Assembly: GCF_013033965.1 (NCBI RefSeq)
Contig: NZ_WQFE01000016.1
Span: forward strand, 20,319 to 84,318
Origin: Ruegeria atlantica
GTDB lineage: Bacteria; Pseudomonadota; Alphaproteobacteria; Rhodobacterales; Rhodobacteraceae
DNA length: 64,000 bases
Direction: 5' to 3'
Shown here: one piece after another, positions 63,301 to 64,000 of the stretch
Layout: every line of letters starts with the position of its first letter
Position numbering within the stretch: position 1 is the first letter of the stretch
The notes under the pieces: generated by a model
Told to the model about the DNA's origin: nothing
What the model saw: only the letters and a program-made list of their open reading frames with translations
Databases searched by the model: none
Program-made: the position numbers and the translations under genes

Positions 63301-64000
63301 GTGACCGTATTGCGATCACCAAACTGTTGGGTCCCGTTGGTCTCGAACTCGACACTGCGGGCAATCAACAGCAAAAGTTCGCCGCGTGTTACGTGACCGT
63401 CCTGCAGATGGCCCTGCCAGAGCAACAGGTCCGAATTTGACGGCTCCTTGCCAAAGGCATTCTGGTAGACGCGTCGCACAAAATCAGCGTCGCTGACCTC
63501 AGCAAGATCCGTCGCCGGATCCGGGTCTGGAAATACAGTATCCTTGGCCAGCTCTGTCGCGAGGCCGAGCAGAGACTGCGTGCCGTCAATGGCGTCTTTT
63601 GCGATCAGGTCGAGCTGCTCGTCCGAGAAGTCTCGATCGTAGAGAGATCCCAACAGTTTCCGGACGACATCCAGAACATAACTTTTGTCGAGGGAGCGTT
63701 CCGCCTGTACCTCGTTCAGAACCACATCAAAGTTGTTGGTCGACATATGGCCGTTGCCGGCCACGATGTGCTCCGAGCTTTCCGACAGGTTAGCTGCAAA
63801 AGCGGCCCGGCTGATTGTGCCGTCGGACAGTTGCGACAATCCTTGTGCAAACTCCTCCAGGCTGGCACCCCGGCCCAACGCATTGACGTAAGCCTGATCG
63901 ATAAAGGCCGCATTGGTGATTTCCGGGTAGCGCGCCTTGAACTCGTCCGACTGCAGCAGCTCATTGGCCAGGCTTTCGATATTCAATTCGCCATTCTGGA
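60309..64000 (-). CDS. RTX-type secreted protein with DUF4214 repeats (5' end beyond window)
   Basis: The frame is open to the window edge (at least 1229 codons), so the TTG at 63986 is probably not the start. The N-terminal ~220 residues carry DUF4214 repeats (FIDQAYVNALGRGASLEEFA, FVRRVYQNAFGKEPSNSDLLLW). Then come nonapeptide calcium-binding RTX runs (GGxGNDxLxGG) and four similar ~185-residue modules, each with DDTYxx, an IWD/LID motif, ELHIYNAxxIE and NDTSxGNGLI. The C-terminus (DFELGVDLIELRG...) is a type I secretion-like end. It is likely a large exported surface or matrix protein; its ABC exporter is not in the window. Confidence 0.9.
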   Translation of the reverse strand, partial: QNGELNIESLANELLQSDEFKARYPEITNAAFIDQAYVNALGRGASLEEFAQGLSQLSDGTISRAAFAANLSESSEHIVAGNGHMSTNNFDVVLNEVQAERSLDKSYVLDVVRKLLGSLYDRDFSDEQLDLIAKDAIDGTQSLLGLATELAKDTVFPDPDPATDLAEVSDADFVRRVYQNAFGKEPSNSDLLLWQGHLQDGHVTRGELLLLIARSVEFETNGTQQFGDRNTVTITGADSKDYFVGSQEVDEVIGDARDNRLDGTTSDRRLELSGGDGNDAVWGGSNHDVLKGGNGTDYILGGDGNDVLIGGAGADDLQGGAGDDVLFVDKDDLTTGHVNGGDGIDTIRVTGSEPVTLELKEHDVEAAYGGDGADTITAGAGSGNVFISAGKGNDTVTGGAGNDTLHGDIGNDTLHGGDGQDFMTGGSGDDTLRGGAGHDVLLGGHGDDVLWGNDGNDILEGGESDTWNALHGEEGDDTYIFSRASGNTYIDEYTASSTADRIQFKDMSIWDFTAHWSNGFVKIEATDVEDLDELHIYNAHTIELFEFEKDNLSFSGWFVGASEVSDDVINDTSQGNGLILAGSGNDIVHGNDGDDHLRGEHGDDKLYGGDGNDGVYGSEGDDQLFGGNGNDWLDGGSADTWDVLYGGAGDDTYVVGSWSKNVAIDEEDASSSGDLILFKGIGIWDLQARWGSYEGKTYLELSEKDGDLFHIYNADKIERWEFEQDGWNFAGVFIGGEGVSDDVITDTSPGNGLVIAGAGNDVVHGNEGRDFLRGDDGDDKLYGGDGDDSLFGGSGADELWGGNGADVLEGSAGSSTGWDALHGGDGDDTYVFTKASGDTYLDEMSSSSTGDRILFRDLSIWDISAKWSSGNSRIELTHLADQDELHIYNANQIERWEFGSDNLVFSGLFLGQTATSDDEINDTSSGNGLVFAGGGNDIVHGNAGNDHLRGEGGNDTLYGGDGNDGVYGSEGDDRLFGNSGDDWLNGGSADGWDSLYGGAGNDTYVISAESGNVLVDEQQSTSNADRILFQGISLIDLSGHWHQSEDGTRRLELTDSDGDEFHIYSADKIELFDFESNGPVFQGLFVGEAGDSDDSISDTSNGNGLILAGGGNDIVHGNHGSDFLHGGSGNDTLHGDDGDDGLFGGSGDDVLTGGTGADEFIFHASVSQGADRITDFELGVDLIELRGATFSDLSFVDTGSGTRVEWTNGSVEVEGISIASLTEDQFTFL

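Overview
The window comes from an alphaproteobacterium of the Rhodobacterales (Roseobacter/Ruegeria type). The evidence is the bzt-type amino-acid ABC operon behind an rluC / HAD phosphatase / ATP12-chaperone cluster, a TAXI-TRAP binding protein, a DUF1127 protein, the rpmH-rnpA-yidD...yidC-MOSC-engB...argB gene order, and DUF4214/RTX secreted proteins. Gene assignments rest on reading motifs and family resemblance by eye; no database search was run.

Region 1 (1-35 kb) is ordinary core chromosome. It holds the distal ribosomal block (rplO, secY, adk, rpsM, rpsK, rpoA, rplQ), a DegP-type protease, rarA, a crotonase, rluC, a HAD phosphatase, an ATP12 chaperone and bztABCD. A long minus-strand series follows: rpmH, rnpA, yidD, acyl-CoA dehydrogenase, ttcA, EAL protein, yidC, MOSC protein, engB, DUF2946-like protein, PepSY protein, argB, Fe-S protein and SixA-like phosphatase, many joined by 4-bp stop/start overlaps. 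A TVP38 protein, a flavoprotein reductase and an orphan histidine kinase then lead to tRNA-Arg(ACG).

Region 2 (35.1-60.3 kb) is an accessory island beginning right after tRNA-Arg. Most of it is visibly AT-richer than the core. It carries a SIR2-HerA defence pair, a DnaQ-like exonuclease/BRCT protein, a HEPN-like protein, a 2406-residue repetitive autotransporter, a small periplasmic molybdopterin-fold protein with a di-haem cytochrome c, and two copies of a ~430-bp non-coding repeat that bracket the first 16 kb.

The most interesting locus is 52.4-59.8 kb. Four genes overlap by stop/start codons: a TIR domain fused to a tRNA-guanine-transglycosylase-like (TGT) domain, an OGG-type HhH DNA glycosylase, a QueC-like 7-deazaguanine enzyme, and a second TIR-like protein that begins Met-Gly-Gly-Gly-Ser-Gly-Gly-Gly. 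TGT, OGG and QueC are the ancillary trio of type IV CBASS, but no CD-NTase is present. I infer a deazaguanine-dependent, TIR-effector defence system in which the QueC-like enzyme may modify the glycine N-terminus of the TIR protein. A PfkB-like gene lies upstream, and an alpha/beta hydrolase plus helical-repeat/trypsin protease pair lies downstream; they may be partners or independent defence modules.

Region 3 (60.3-64 kb) is one large minus-strand RTX-type secreted protein that runs off the window edge. No integrase, complete insertion sequence, CRISPR array or rRNA was seen.
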